From Naumovozyma dairenensis CBS 421 (lineage: Eukaryota; Ascomycota; Saccharomycetes; Saccharomycetales; Saccharomycetaceae): DNA of 64,000 nt. The position numbers and the translations under genes are program-made. The notes below the pieces were generated by a model. The model did not search any database, was not told where the DNA came from, and saw only the letters and a list, made by a program, of their open reading frames with translations. The DNA lies in contig NC_016480.1 of the NCBI RefSeq assembly GCF_000227115.2, positions 1,178,001 through 1,242,000 on the forward strand, written 5' to 3'. Position 1 is the stretch's first letter. Every line of letters starts with the position of its first letter. This document shows, in pieces, positions 51,745 to 61,731 of this stretch.

Positions 51745-52314
51745 ATGGCTGAACAAATAAGTCATAAGAAATCGTTGAGGGTGAATCGATTAAGTAAAGA
51801 TAGACGTCAATTATTGAAAGAATATTATAATTTAGATTCCGATGCCAATTCTCAAATTGCCAATCCACCTCCAACTATTGGAGATAATAAAGCGGATGAA
51901 GAAGTAATGACATCAATGGAAACGATACGACCGATGGAGGAAGGTGAAGAAGGAAGTGAAGAAGGAGAACGAAGGACGATGAAAGAGGGGGATGAAGAAG
52001 GGAAAGAAGAAGGTGATAGGACATCTAGTGAGGATGCCGAAGGGAGAAAAGATAGAACCAGTGGATTGAGTGGCTCGACATCCACACCGTTAGAGGATAA
52101 ACCTATTAGTGATTTAACATTTAAAGAATTGATACATATTCATAACAGTTTACTTAAGAGGGAAACTGAGACGAATAATTCTATTAAGAATACTATTTAT
52201 GACAACTACTATGATTTGATCAAAGTGAATAATTTGTTGAAGGATGTTGTTAAACAAGGACAAGGTCAAGAGATAATGGAGTTGAAAAGATGCATCGATT
52301 TGTTGAATGCTTAG
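51745..52314 (+). CDS. VPS51: GARP tethering complex subunit Vps51
   Basis: A 189-residue protein (about 164 in S. cerevisiae). The N-terminus MAEQISHKKSLRVNRLSKDR and the blocks FKELIHIHNSLL and RETETNNSIKNTIYDNYYDLI are diagnostic. Known role: joins Vps52, Vps53 and Vps54 in the Golgi-associated retrograde protein complex and binds the SNARE Tlg1 through its N-terminus, supporting endosome-to-Golgi transport. The extra length is a Glu/Gly-rich low-complexity insert at about 60-105. Divergent from IRS4, as in YKR019C/YKR020W. Start at ATG 51745. Confidence 0.95.
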   Translation: MAEQISHKKSLRVNRLSKDRRQLLKEYYNLDSDANSQIANPPPTIGDNKADEEVMTSMETIRPMEEGEEGSEEGERRTMKEGDEEGKEEGDRTSSEDAEGRKDRTSGLSGSTSTPLEDKPISDLTFKELIHIHNSLLKRETETNNSIKNTIYDNYYDLIKVNNLLKDVVKQGQGQEIMELKRCIDLLNA

Positions 52315-52700
52315 GAATGACACTTTCTTGTTGGTATGCGAGTGAATATATGTATCCAGGATCCAACCCCTACAATTCAATTGAACCACTGTGTGGAATA
52401 TATAAATGGACGATGTAATAAGATAGAAGATTAGAAAGGCACTCCTTGAATACATACATTGAACAACGATAACGATAAATAGATATAGTGAATCAACCGT
52501 ATACACTATTAAATAGTTATCAACTATTCACATGAACAAGAACAACATGACCAATACCTCTAACAGTCAAGATCATACTGATAATTCTCAGGTAAACGAA
52601 CAGAAATCGGAATTCCTCGCTCTAGTACTGGATCAGTACAGATCTTCTTTGTACTTAAGAAATAAATAAACAGAGATGGATGGATGGATGTGGTAGATAT

Positions 52701-52732
52701 ATAATATAATATAATATAATATAATATAATAT
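52701..52732 (+). repeat. Pentanucleotide repeat, six copies of ATAAT
   Basis: A perfect 5-bp tandem array lies in the VPS51-ALY spacer, about 130 bases before a GC-rich island. It is non-coding. Confidence 0.9.
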
Positions 52733-52780
52733 TACCAATATTCCCAGTGACACTGTTGAGAATTTGAGACACTTCTTATA

Positions 52781-53010
52781 GTGGGCTGTCCGTCGTTGTG
52801 TCGTGTTGTGTCGTGTCTGGGTGTGTGGTTGGAAGGATGGGGATTACCCTTACCCCGGGCGAGTTCCGGCCCGTGTTTGGCCCGTTTGTTCCCGCTTTCC
52901 GCTCTTCCGAGTTCCGGCCTTCCGGGAATCAAATTAACACCAGAGTATCCCTTAAAATATCCCTTGAGGGGCGAGGCTACCCGGTGTTTATCTACCCGTG
53001 TGAGAGTACT
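52781..53010. promoter_or_regulatory. GC-rich island with 12-bp direct repeat upstream of ALY
   Basis: Within a 1.1-kb AT-rich spacer (52315-53404), about 200 bases are clearly GC-rich. CGAGTTCCGGCC occurs twice as a perfect direct repeat (52860-52871 and 52908-52919). CCCCGGG, several CCCG/CGGG strings and an AGGGG stress-element-like site (near 52974) are also present. It could be the upstream control region of the arrestin gene; its base composition is unlike anything else in the window. Confidence 0.6.
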
Positions 53011-53404
53011 CGAGTAACTAATTAATTAGCTAATTAAGGAAATCAATTAAACCAAATAAGATTTGATTGCAAAGGTTAAGTGGCCCAACAATGTGGTATT
53101 ATTCATTACAGTTTCGTGCCTTTAACGCCACTTGTGTTATCTATCCACGTAGCTATCACAGTTGACATCCATTACTTATTACTCTAGTGATACTAACACC
53201 AAGTACTGTCACACAACTCTTAGAATACAACACAAATACAATACCATACTGTACCGTACAATACGATTCAAAAGAGAATGTGCAATAGACTATAACAAAT
53301 AAATATTACCATATTTTACTACACTATAAACATACACAGACACATTACATATATTCTCAATAACCCTAAGACAAAAAACCATACCATACACATGATAATA
53401 TAAG

Positions 53405-56400
53405 ATGCAAGAACTCAAACCTGTTTTCTCACCCATATTCCCGACTGATAAGGATATAGATGCTCCTTCAAATGCCCCTCCCTTGGCTCAAACTGGATCT
53501 ATTAAAGTGTTCATTCAATTAGCTGAACCTGTCATCTTCCTTCAAGGGTTCGAACCATCAGAATGGGAAAATAACCCTCCAAGATTATTAAGAGGTTCTC
53601 TCATAATAAGAGTATTGAAACCAAATAAAATTAAAAAAATTAATTTGAATTTCAAAGGTTATACTAGAACAGAATGGCCAGAGGGGATACCTCCGAAGAA
53701 GGATGAATATACAGAAATTCATGACATTGTGAACCATACCTGGCCATTCTATAACGCAGAAACTGATACTTATACTATAAATACTTCCAATAATAATAGA
53801 AATGAATATTTATTGAATGGAAGTAAAGCTTCCATGTATATCGCTCCTGAAAATATTAAACATAATAATAATAATAATAATAATAATAATATGAACGCTA
53901 GTAGCAGTACAAGAAGAAGAAGTTCCGTCATTTCAAATTTTAGTCTGTCTTCATCACCAAATACAAAAGGAGTAGATAATTTAATAGATGATGATATCCA
54001 TACTAATAATAATATAGACATGTTCAGTTTAGATAATACTACAAGTTCAAACCCACAAATAAATCCAATAAAATCATCTCCAATTAAAAATAATAACACT
54101 CATCATCAACATTCAAACAAGTCTTCATTCATATCAGATCTATTCAATGGTACCCCAAAACTTACACTATCATCAAATGATACCCAACAGTATACTACGA
54201 ACAGCAATAATAATAATACTAATAATAATAATAACACAAAAATCTCTTCATCGTCCATTTTATCAAATGAAACATTCATATTCGAACCTGGTGATTACAT
54301 ATATACTTTCGAATACCCAATACCAGATTCATTCCCAGAATCATTAAAATCAACTTTCGGTTTCGTTAATTATCAATTAATTGCAAATATTGAAAGATAT
54401 GGTGTTTTCAAATCAAATATATCTGCAAGACATAATGTAAAATTAGTAAGAACTCCAAGTAATAATTCAGTGGAAGAAACTGAACCTATTGCCATCTCAA
54501 AGGATTGGAAAGATCAATTACATTATGATATAGTAGTAGCATCAAAAGATATTATCCTAGATGCATTCTTACCCATTGCATTCAATTTATCTCCATTAGA
54601 TAAAGTAACTTTACATAGAATTAGAATTTATTTGACTGAATCAATGGATTATTATTGTAGAAATAAAAAAGTTCATAGAATGGAACCAACAAGAAAATAT
54701 TTATTAGCTGAACATAATGGGCCCTTAATTGATCAAGGTAAATTATCTCCAAATAATCTTAAGACTCCAAAGGCTAAATTTTTAGGGAACCTTTTAAAAG
54801 ATGAAAAATCAGGTGATTTAATTAATAAAGAATTTGAATATCAAATATTTATACCAACAATTTTACAAAATAATGAAAAATTACATCCAGATACAGGTTT
54901 TGAAAATATTAAATCAAATCATTGGATTAACCTATGTTTAAGATTGTCTCATATAATAGATGGGAAAAGGAGACATTTCGAAGTCAATATTGATTCACCA
55001 ATTCATGTATTAAATAAATTATGTTCTCATGCTAACACTTTATTACCAAGTTATGTCTCTTTTAATCAACAACAATTATTAAATGAACAAGATCATATTA
55101 ATAATAACAAGACTAATAACAACAAAAGTTCTGACTCTCAACAATTCGGTAATGTACCAGACATCAATCTATACCATCCTTCTAATATTTTCTTTCCATC
55201 TGATGTATTTACTTCCCCAGCTCCTGTTCCTACTCTTCCGTCTGATTCATTAAATCCTGTAAAATCTCCAGGAGTTCAATCAATGGATGTTAAATTCCCA
55301 ATAAATGGTTTCTTATCTCCACGTCTCTCCCAAAGGAAAAGTATCAGTAATAGTACGAATTATGATATTCAAAAAATAAACAAGACTACAAAAAATAATA
55401 AGAATAATAAGAATACCGAAATGATAGCCGTTTTAAATTCTCCGAAATTAACTGCTAATATTTATCAACCTGAATCTTTGAAAAGAGAATTAACTTCTCC
55501 ACAAGCTTTACCAATGCTATCTCCGCTGTCATCACCAAGAATGAAACATATACCAACTTTAGCAATTCCACCTCCTTTGACTTCTTTAGATTCTTCATCT
55601 TCACAATATACCATGAATATGAACATGAATATAAATTCTAATCCAAATATAAATACAAATATAAACAGTTTTGATAAAAAACTACCTACATATGAAGAAG
55701 TAATGAAAATGAAAAATACAAATAATAGTGCAACTACAACAACAACAACAACAACAACTCCTTCATCGATATTATCTTTTACAATACCACAATTAGAGTT
55801 AAATAATTCAATTGAAACATTAGACAAAAGTACAATCCAATCTCATCGCTCCTCATTATCATCTCAAAGATTCCCTTTACAACAACAACAACAACAACAA
55901 CAGCAGCAGCAGCATTATAGACGCCAAACAAATACTTCTTTACATTCTTATTCATCCTCTTCGAAAATGATGAAAAATCAACAACAGCAACAACAAGATG
56001 ATGAAGATGGAGATATTGCATCAGGTGTAAAATTTAATTTCATACCAAAACCATCATCTCCAAAGATTATTCCCTCTCGTCAATTACATTCTCCAATTTT
56101 AAATTCTTTAAATTTAAATAATTACCATCCGGCAGATGATCGTTCAAATACAAGTACAAATACAAATACAAACACAACTGCAAGTACAAGTATAAGTACA
56201 AACAATAGAAGAAATAGTTTACAATTCTCATTACCATCAACAATGAGAAATCATACTGAATATTTTAATGATCTATCACAAATACTAAGTAATGCAAGTG
56301 GAAATAATACTCCAACGCACAATACAAAAGATCAAGATCAAGATCAATCATCAACACATAGTTCTGATGGAATGAAAACATCACATTCATCACGTTCATC

Positions 56401-56806
56401 ATTCGATGCTAGTGGTGGAAGTAACAATAGAAGAGAAATATTAAGAAGAAGTTCCATATATTCTGAACCACTATTAAACACTTATCCAAATGGAAACAAA
56501 CTAGAAAACGATGAAGAAGAGGAAACCTATCAATCATTGGATTCCATTGCAAATTTTGAATCTTCAATCGATATAACTGCATTATACGATAGGAAACAAC
56601 AAGGTTGGCATCCATTACAAACACCAGAATTAACTAGCATTACATCATCATCATCACTCCCATCAGCTACCGTGACTCCCTTATCGGGATTACCGAAATA
56701 TTCTTTAAATAATATTAAACAACAACAACAAATTACTGCTGATTTTAAAGAAGCTATAGGAAGAGGTACTATTGAAAGGAAAAAAAATACTACAAGTCAA
56801 AAATGA
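53405..56806 (+). CDS. ALY1: Alpha-arrestin of the Aly1/Aly2 type (Rsp5 adaptor)
   Basis: A 1133-residue protein (Aly1 about 915, Aly2 about 1046). The arrestin N-domain (about 30-140) has FIQLAEPVIFLQGFEPSEWENNPPRLLRGSL in parts, and the N-domain continues after a long Asn/Ser insert at FEPGDYIYTFEYPIPDSFPESL (about 296-318). The arrestin C-domain covers about 375-550. Rsp5 WW-binding L-P-x-Y motifs are at about 545 (LPSY), 760 (LPTY) and 1096 (LPKY). The tail is low complexity, with Asn, Gln, Thr and Ser runs. Known role: recruits ubiquitin ligase Rsp5 to nutrient transporters and is itself controlled by Npr1/TORC1 and calcineurin. Position is that of YKR021W (ALY1). Confidence 0.93.
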   Translation: MQELKPVFSPIFPTDKDIDAPSNAPPLAQTGSIKVFIQLAEPVIFLQGFEPSEWENNPPRLLRGSLIIRVLKPNKIKKINLNFKGYTRTEWPEGIPPKKDEYTEIHDIVNHTWPFYNAETDTYTINTSNNNRNEYLLNGSKASMYIAPENIKHNNNNNNNNNMNASSSTRRRSSVISNFSLSSSPNTKGVDNLIDDDIHTNNNIDMFSLDNTTSSNPQINPIKSSPIKNNNTHHQHSNKSSFISDLFNGTPKLTLSSNDTQQYTTNSNNNNTNNNNNTKISSSSILSNETFIFEPGDYIYTFEYPIPDSFPESLKSTFGFVNYQLIANIERYGVFKSNISARHNVKLVRTPSNNSVEETEPIAISKDWKDQLHYDIVVASKDIILDAFLPIAFNLSPLDKVTLHRIRIYLTESMDYYCRNKKVHRMEPTRKYLLAEHNGPLIDQGKLSPNNLKTPKAKFLGNLLKDEKSGDLINKEFEYQIFIPTILQNNEKLHPDTGFENIKSNHWINLCLRLSHIIDGKRRHFEVNIDSPIHVLNKLCSHANTLLPSYVSFNQQQLLNEQDHINNNKTNNNKSSDSQQFGNVPDINLYHPSNIFFPSDVFTSPAPVPTLPSDSLNPVKSPGVQSMDVKFPINGFLSPRLSQRKSISNSTNYDIQKINKTTKNNKNNKNTEMIAVLNSPKLTANIYQPESLKRELTSPQALPMLSPLSSPRMKHIPTLAIPPPLTSLDSSSSQYTMNMNMNINSNPNINTNINSFDKKLPTYEEVMKMKNTNNSATTTTTTTTTPSSILSFTIPQLELNNSIETLDKSTIQSHRSSLSSQRFPLQQQQQQQQQQQHYRRQTNTSLHSYSSSSKMMKNQQQQQQDDEDGDIASGVKFNFIPKPSSPKIIPSRQLHSPILNSLNLNNYHPADDRSNTSTNTNTNTTASTSISTNNRRNSLQFSLPSTMRNHTEYFNDLSQILSNASGNNTPTHNTKDQDQDQSSTHSSDGMKTSHSSRSSFDASGGSNNRREILRRSSIYSEPLLNTYPNGNKLENDEEEETYQSLDSIANFESSIDITALYDRKQQGWHPLQTPELTSITSSSSLPSATVTPLSGLPKYSLNNIKQQQQITADFKEAIGRGTIERKKNTTSQK

Positions 56807-57334
56807 AAATAAAAGCAAAACCAAAACAAAACATAATTAATATATACATATATATACATATATATATATATATATGGTATGATAGAATATCGTCAATTTT
56901 TTTCCTTTCAGTTATAAAAACATCCTAGTATACGTACGTACGTACGTACGTCACGTCACGTCTACTTTAATATATATTTTATTCACACTAGTTTGTGTAG
57001 TATTATATACTACTCTAATGACCTTTGTTAATGAACGATCCGCAACGGAAAGAACAAAAATTATTAAAAGTACCGTACTGATAATCATTGGCAGTGAGTA
57101 AATACTTTGATGAGCGAGTACTTTCATACTAAATTCAATTGATATTAAAATTGATTAAGTGTCGTACCTCAGTAGAGTAAATAACCACATTAGCTTGTAC
57201 TTTTTCAAGCTGGACAGCAGCAAACAAGTTGACCGTGATGTTACCAACAGATATTACCCTTCAACAATGATTCAGGTTGCTATTTCACGAATGGATAAAA
57301 ATATAAGGGCAAATCAAAAACATACACTGCAGTC
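56807..57334. repeat. Convergent ALY/NTR2 spacer with TA and (TACG)n repeats
   Basis: 528 bases hold both 3' ends. A TA-rich run lies at about 56840-56876, and a perfect 4-bp palindromic array of TACG covers 56931-56951, followed by two TCACG copies. ACGT arrays are self-complementary and could form a cruciform. The open frame at 57159-57761 is mostly the antisense of NTR2. Confidence 0.75.
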
Positions 57335-58342
57335 TCATTCTAATCCAGTTACCAAATCATTCAATTTTGACAATAAAATATCACGTTTATTATCAAGCGA
57401 CTCTTTTTCTTTTTTCATTCCAGTTAATTGTAAACGAACCTTTTTCGTCTCTAACTTAGTTTTGAAAAGCTCTGATGATAAACTGTCTTCTTCAAATTCA
57501 TTATCACGTAATAGTATCGGTAATTGCATAGCATATGTATCTTTAAGAATATCACCGCCAACAACTTTACTGACTATATTTGTCTCCCAATTTTCACCAT
57601 TCGAATCTGAACCAGATTCTGTACCTAAAGCACGCCGTATATTCTCTCTTTTCTTATCCTTTTGTAATTGTAACTCTTTCTCTGTTAAACCTAATTGTTC
57701 ATCTTCAAACTCATGCATTGCAAAACCATCATCTAACATATCTTTCTCATTCCTTTTCTGAACACCACCATTCTTCTTAATCATATCCATCAATTCTAAT
57801 TTATCATCTTTATCCAATAACTTGACGTACTCTTTCTCTTTAAGTTTGCCATTTGAATTAAATGATCCATACATTCGACGATTTTTTTCTCTTTGTTTTT
57901 TGATCTCTTCAATCCGTGACTTATTCAAAATATCAGGATTATTATCATCCTCATCGTCTGAAAGTTCTACTTCTTCTTCTTCGTCAGACATATCTTCAAG
58001 ATTCAAAATACGAATATCTTGTTCTACCTTCCTTTCACCATTATTCTCAGGGATTCTCTTTCTTTGATTGAAGATACCACTATATTGCGTTCGAACAACC
58101 GGTTCAGAACTAGAGGATTGATCATTAAAGGAAATCTTATTCTTGTTTTTTTTAAAGATAATAGGTGATAACTTATCTTCATAATCGCCTTCGTCGTCGT
58201 CGTCGTCTTCATCATCATGCTCTAGAAAGCTTGGTTTTACCTTTGAAGCTCCAAATTTAGGCAACAAATCTGTGTTCTCAGAATTGTCATTAACATCATC
58301 GCCATTGGAAAAATGAAGTTTGATTTTATTCCTTTTTTGCAT
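57335..58342 (-). CDS. NTR2: Spliceosome-disassembly factor Ntr2
   Basis: A 335-residue protein (about 322 in S. cerevisiae). It starts MQKRNKIKLHF, similar to yeast Ntr2. The conserved central part has ILNLEDMSDEEEE, the EYVKLLDKDDKLELMDMIKKNGG block and NEKDMLDDGFA. The N-terminal third and a central patch are acidic; the last 60 residues are helical, Lys/Glu/Leu-rich. Known role: with Ntr1/Spp382 and the helicase Prp43 it forms the NTR complex that releases the excised intron lariat and recycles the spliceosome in the nucleus. Position follows ALY1, as YKR021W-YKR022C. Start at ATG 58342. Confidence 0.93.
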   Translation of the reverse strand: MQKRNKIKLHFSNGDDVNDNSENTDLLPKFGASKVKPSFLEHDDEDDDDDEGDYEDKLSPIIFKKNKNKISFNDQSSSSEPVVRTQYSGIFNQRKRIPENNGERKVEQDIRILNLEDMSDEEEEVELSDDEDDNNPDILNKSRIEEIKKQREKNRRMYGSFNSNGKLKEKEYVKLLDKDDKLELMDMIKKNGGVQKRNEKDMLDDGFAMHEFEDEQLGLTEKELQLQKDKKRENIRRALGTESGSDSNGENWETNIVSKVVGGDILKDTYAMQLPILLRDNEFEEDSLSSELFKTKLETKKVRLQLTGMKKEKESLDNKRDILLSKLNDLVTGLE

Positions 58343-58689
58343 TATTCAATAGCTTTTTCGCTATGTTTGTGATGATCTGACAATCGTTTACTTCTTCAAT
58401 AACAAAGAAGTTTCTTAAAGAACTATAGAAATAACGCATGGTCTGCATATGTAAATATCTAGGCATATTGAAAACATCGAAAGAACATTGTTCTATAAAC
58501 AAAGTGAGGAAACATAAGAAGAATGAAACCACATAGTTTACTCTATCTTAATAGCTTGTTTCCTAAGACACACGAGAAAACGATATGTTCCAAATTTTTT
58601 TAATACAAAAATGCCATTATCTACTTATAAAAATATACTACAAAAAATGGGTAAAATGCAAAAGAAAATCCAAAGGTCACTTACTTCCG
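58343..58689. other. NTR2 promoter and SAP terminator
   Basis: 347 AT-rich bases between two minus-strand genes. No gene is visible. The S. cerevisiae genes YKR023W to YKR026C that separate NTR2 from the BCH2/SAP190 pair are absent. Confidence 0.4.
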
Positions 58690-61650
58690 TTAACTCATGT
58701 AAATATTCTCCTTACTTCTAGTTCTACATAATGAATATTCACCTGTATCATCATCTTCATCATCAATAATCATATCATCTTCATCATCTAATTCCGGTGA
58801 ACTATCATCACTACTTTCATCATCTTGTAATTCAGGTTCACTATAATGTTTCGTTCTAGCAGTAAAATCGTTAGACGGTATCGTCGAATCCATATAAGCA
58901 CTATTCTCTTTGCTACCCTTTTCATGCTGAATGCCGGTCATATTCTTTTTGGTTCCATGAGAATTCCAATCTTCTTCTGTCAATCCTTGTGAATTTGTAC
59001 CAATAACATCGTATGTATCAGTAAATCCTTTACCTAAATGATGTGACATATATTTGGAAAACTTATCATCTTCTTCAAGGATCTCTTGACTTTTATCTTT
59101 TAAATCATCGTCTTCAAGGACATGAGAATCAGATAATGGTGAAGAGGAAGCATCATGATATTCCAATGAACCATCGCTGCTCATTCTTTCTTCATCATCA
59201 ATATCAGCTGAATCCTCGTCATCATGTTGACTATCATTATCATTATCATAATCGTAATTGTAATAAAGATCTATGTTGCCGGAATTTATGTGATTTGTAC
59301 TTTCATCATTAGCTTCATCTTCTTCCATGTTATTATCAATTGGATCTTCTGGTAGAGAATCTTGGAGAAGAGTATTGTTTTCTTCTTGTTCATTAACAAA
59401 ATCACCCAAGACTGTATTATATTTCTCTCTGGTATCAGTTAATATTGTGTCGACATAGTTTATCCAAGAAGGTTCGTTAAAGGAAGCTACCACTGCAGGG
59501 TTAGTGAAAGAAACTTTCATTTCATCTATATATTCAATAAATTTGGCAATCTCCTCCGCTATTAGTACTAGATGGCCCATATAACCAGTACGCAACCCTG
59601 TTTTTCTTGTTTGTTCTTCACATCTCCTGTTTCCTTCTATTACCATATGTGTAATTTTAGTTTTTGTTAAAAGGTCTGTCAGTAGAAATCTATTATATCC
59701 GGTTTTCAATGGACCATTAAAGATTTGTTGTACAATGTCAAAGACAACGTTATGTAAGAAATTGTTCCATTCAAATTGGAAAAACATGTTAAGAATTGTC
59801 TTTATAATTTCTGTATCTTGTAACGCTATCTTTAATTGATCACCTGGGACAGAGTTTTCACGTAATGAACGTTCTGTTTCTTCGGAATCTGAAAGAGTTT
59901 CATTGTAGATTTCAGCATTCTCAATATCTTCGTTAGCATCACCCATTTTACTATCATCAGCATCTTCAGCTTGTTCCCCTGCATTTTCTTCCTCCTCCGT
60001 CTCCTTCTCAGGCTCACCATTACTCAACTCAAGGTTATTCAATTTCCCAGTGACTTCTTTACCATTAGTATTAATTTCATCATCTGTGGCAACAACTACG
60101 TTATTATTATCATTCGCACGGATTTGCAATTCTCTTTCATCATCACGTTCTTTAACTATGGCTTCACCTTCTAATTCGTTTAATAAAGTCATGTTAGAGC
60201 AATGTAATAATTCTGCTACCAATTCACAGATTTTAAACCTTTCAAACCCAAGGGGTTCAATTTCCCCAAAGGCAGTTTCCAATTGTGGTAACTTACGTTT
60301 AATTAACATTTCATTGAATTGAGGCATGTATTTAGCAAACAATTTAATCATATGGATTAAATGAATAGGATCTCTATCATTTGGAGGATGTGATTGTAAA
60401 GTGGTATATATAACTTGAACGAAATCATAATCTGAATTATTTTTCCTAATTAATTCAATTATTATACCAACACCGTTACTTAATGATGTGCCACCTTTCA
60501 ACATTATTTGAATTAATTTCTCCATCATCTTAGGGGAGACTAACTGTCTTGTTAATTCATTGGGACCAATTCCTGATGCTAATTCATTGTTGGAATTCGC
60601 ACTTAATGTGACGAATGCCTTTAAGAAATCACCAGCTGCGGATTGTGTAGCAACAGAATAGTTGGTATCTAATCGATCTAGAAGTTTAGGGATTAGATCT
60701 TGCTCTTTCAATTGGTTAAGCACACCTGTTGGGGCTTCTGGTTTATCAGTTGATATGACTTTAAGTAGAAAATCCATTAGTGAAGGGTTATCCACATGAG
60801 TCAAAAATCTATCAACTAGGGTATCCAGATTTAAAATACATTGTAACATTCCTGTTATATCCATGTCTAACAATCTTTCATTGATTTTCATAAAATATGT
60901 AGATGCGGCGACTGATAAGGGTGCTTCATGATCCATTATGGACCACAGTTTAGATAATAATGACTGATTTTCTATTATGGCGGAAGATAAAGACCATACA
61001 TCGGCAGATAAGACTTCAGCTGCAACACGAGCTCTTCTTGTATCTATTTGTTCTTCAGATTCAGGTGGGACAGTGACACTCGTTTCAGCAGAGATATCCG
61101 AACTAGCATCATCTTGTGTGGATTGACGGCTAACCTTAAGAAATGGGTCATTTTCCCTTTCTGTATCTTCTCCTTCACTTTCTGAGGGGTCAACTACAAT
61201 GGCACTTTCGATTAATTCTTCAGCAATTTCAGCCTCTGTTGTGGGTTCTACTGGTTCCTTAAGTATAGTTTCGCTTGTAACATATTCCACTAATTTAGTT
61301 AAAACTTCAGGATATTTCAAATATATCAATAATTTAAAATTAGAACACATTAATTCAGTGTAAAGTTCTTCGTCATCTAGTAATTCGTTCAATATATTCA
61401 AGTTTGGCTTGTAGTTGATATATTCTGCTTCATCTGTTGGGAGTGGTTCTTCTTGCTCATTATCATGTGACACTTCCTTTGCATTTTCAGTAACACCTGA
61501 ATCCTTTTCAGATTGCAATTCAGTATTATTATCGAAGCTATTTACATTAGTATCATTTGGTTGAATCTTTATGAATGCTTTGTTTAATAGTTTCGATATC
61601 GGTGATTCGATGGAATAATCTTGTCCAAATTTCCAAAATGAACCGGACAT
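58690..61650 (-). CDS. SAP190: Sit4-associated phosphatase regulator (SAPS family, Sap185/Sap190)
   Basis: A 986-residue protein (Sap190 about 1033, Sap185 about 1058). The N-terminus MSGSFWKFGQDYSIESPISKLL is diagnostic. The SAPS helical-repeat domain runs from about 85 to 740, interrupted by acidic Glu-rich inserts at about 155-200 and 525-600. The C-terminus is an Asp/Ser/Glu-rich acidic tail (about 770-980). Known role: regulatory subunit of the PP2A-like phosphatase Sit4, linking TORC1/nutrient signals to G1 progression and translation control. Upstream neighbour is CHS6/BCH2, as in both yeast paralogous blocks, so SAP185 and SAP190 cannot be separated by position. Confidence 0.93.
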   Translation of the reverse strand: MSGSFWKFGQDYSIESPISKLLNKAFIKIQPNDTNVNSFDNNTELQSEKDSGVTENAKEVSHDNEQEEPLPTDEAEYINYKPNLNILNELLDDEELYTELMCSNFKLLIYLKYPEVLTKLVEYVTSETILKEPVEPTTEAEIAEELIESAIVVDPSESEGEDTERENDPFLKVSRQSTQDDASSDISAETSVTVPPESEEQIDTRRARVAAEVLSADVWSLSSAIIENQSLLSKLWSIMDHEAPLSVAASTYFMKINERLLDMDITGMLQCILNLDTLVDRFLTHVDNPSLMDFLLKVISTDKPEAPTGVLNQLKEQDLIPKLLDRLDTNYSVATQSAAGDFLKAFVTLSANSNNELASGIGPNELTRQLVSPKMMEKLIQIMLKGGTSLSNGVGIIIELIRKNNSDYDFVQVIYTTLQSHPPNDRDPIHLIHMIKLFAKYMPQFNEMLIKRKLPQLETAFGEIEPLGFERFKICELVAELLHCSNMTLLNELEGEAIVKERDDERELQIRANDNNNVVVATDDEINTNGKEVTGKLNNLELSNGEPEKETEEEENAGEQAEDADDSKMGDANEDIENAEIYNETLSDSEETERSLRENSVPGDQLKIALQDTEIIKTILNMFFQFEWNNFLHNVVFDIVQQIFNGPLKTGYNRFLLTDLLTKTKITHMVIEGNRRCEEQTRKTGLRTGYMGHLVLIAEEIAKFIEYIDEMKVSFTNPAVVASFNEPSWINYVDTILTDTREKYNTVLGDFVNEQEENNTLLQDSLPEDPIDNNMEEDEANDESTNHINSGNIDLYYNYDYDNDNDSQHDDEDSADIDDEERMSSDGSLEYHDASSSPLSDSHVLEDDDLKDKSQEILEEDDKFSKYMSHHLGKGFTDTYDVIGTNSQGLTEEDWNSHGTKKNMTGIQHEKGSKENSAYMDSTIPSNDFTARTKHYSEPELQDDESSDDSSPELDDEDDMIIDDEDDDTGEYSLCRTRSKENIYMS

Positions 61651-61683
61651 GCTTGTTGTTCTATGTTTATATTATGAAGCAAC

Positions 61684-61684
<1 letters not shown>

Positions 61685-61729
<45 letters not shown>
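61685..61729 (+). repeat. Compound (TA)n-(TG)17 microsatellite in the SAP promoter
   Basis: A short TA run (about 61685-61696) passes directly into 17 units of TG (61696-61729), only about 35 bases upstream of the SAP start codon. Such arrays vary in length and can form left-handed DNA. Confidence 0.93.

Positions 61730-61731
<2 letters not shown>

Noticed and set aside
57159..57761. 200-codon plus-strand frame overlapping NTR2
   Set aside because: It is mainly the antisense of the well-supported NTR2 gene and has no family resemblance.
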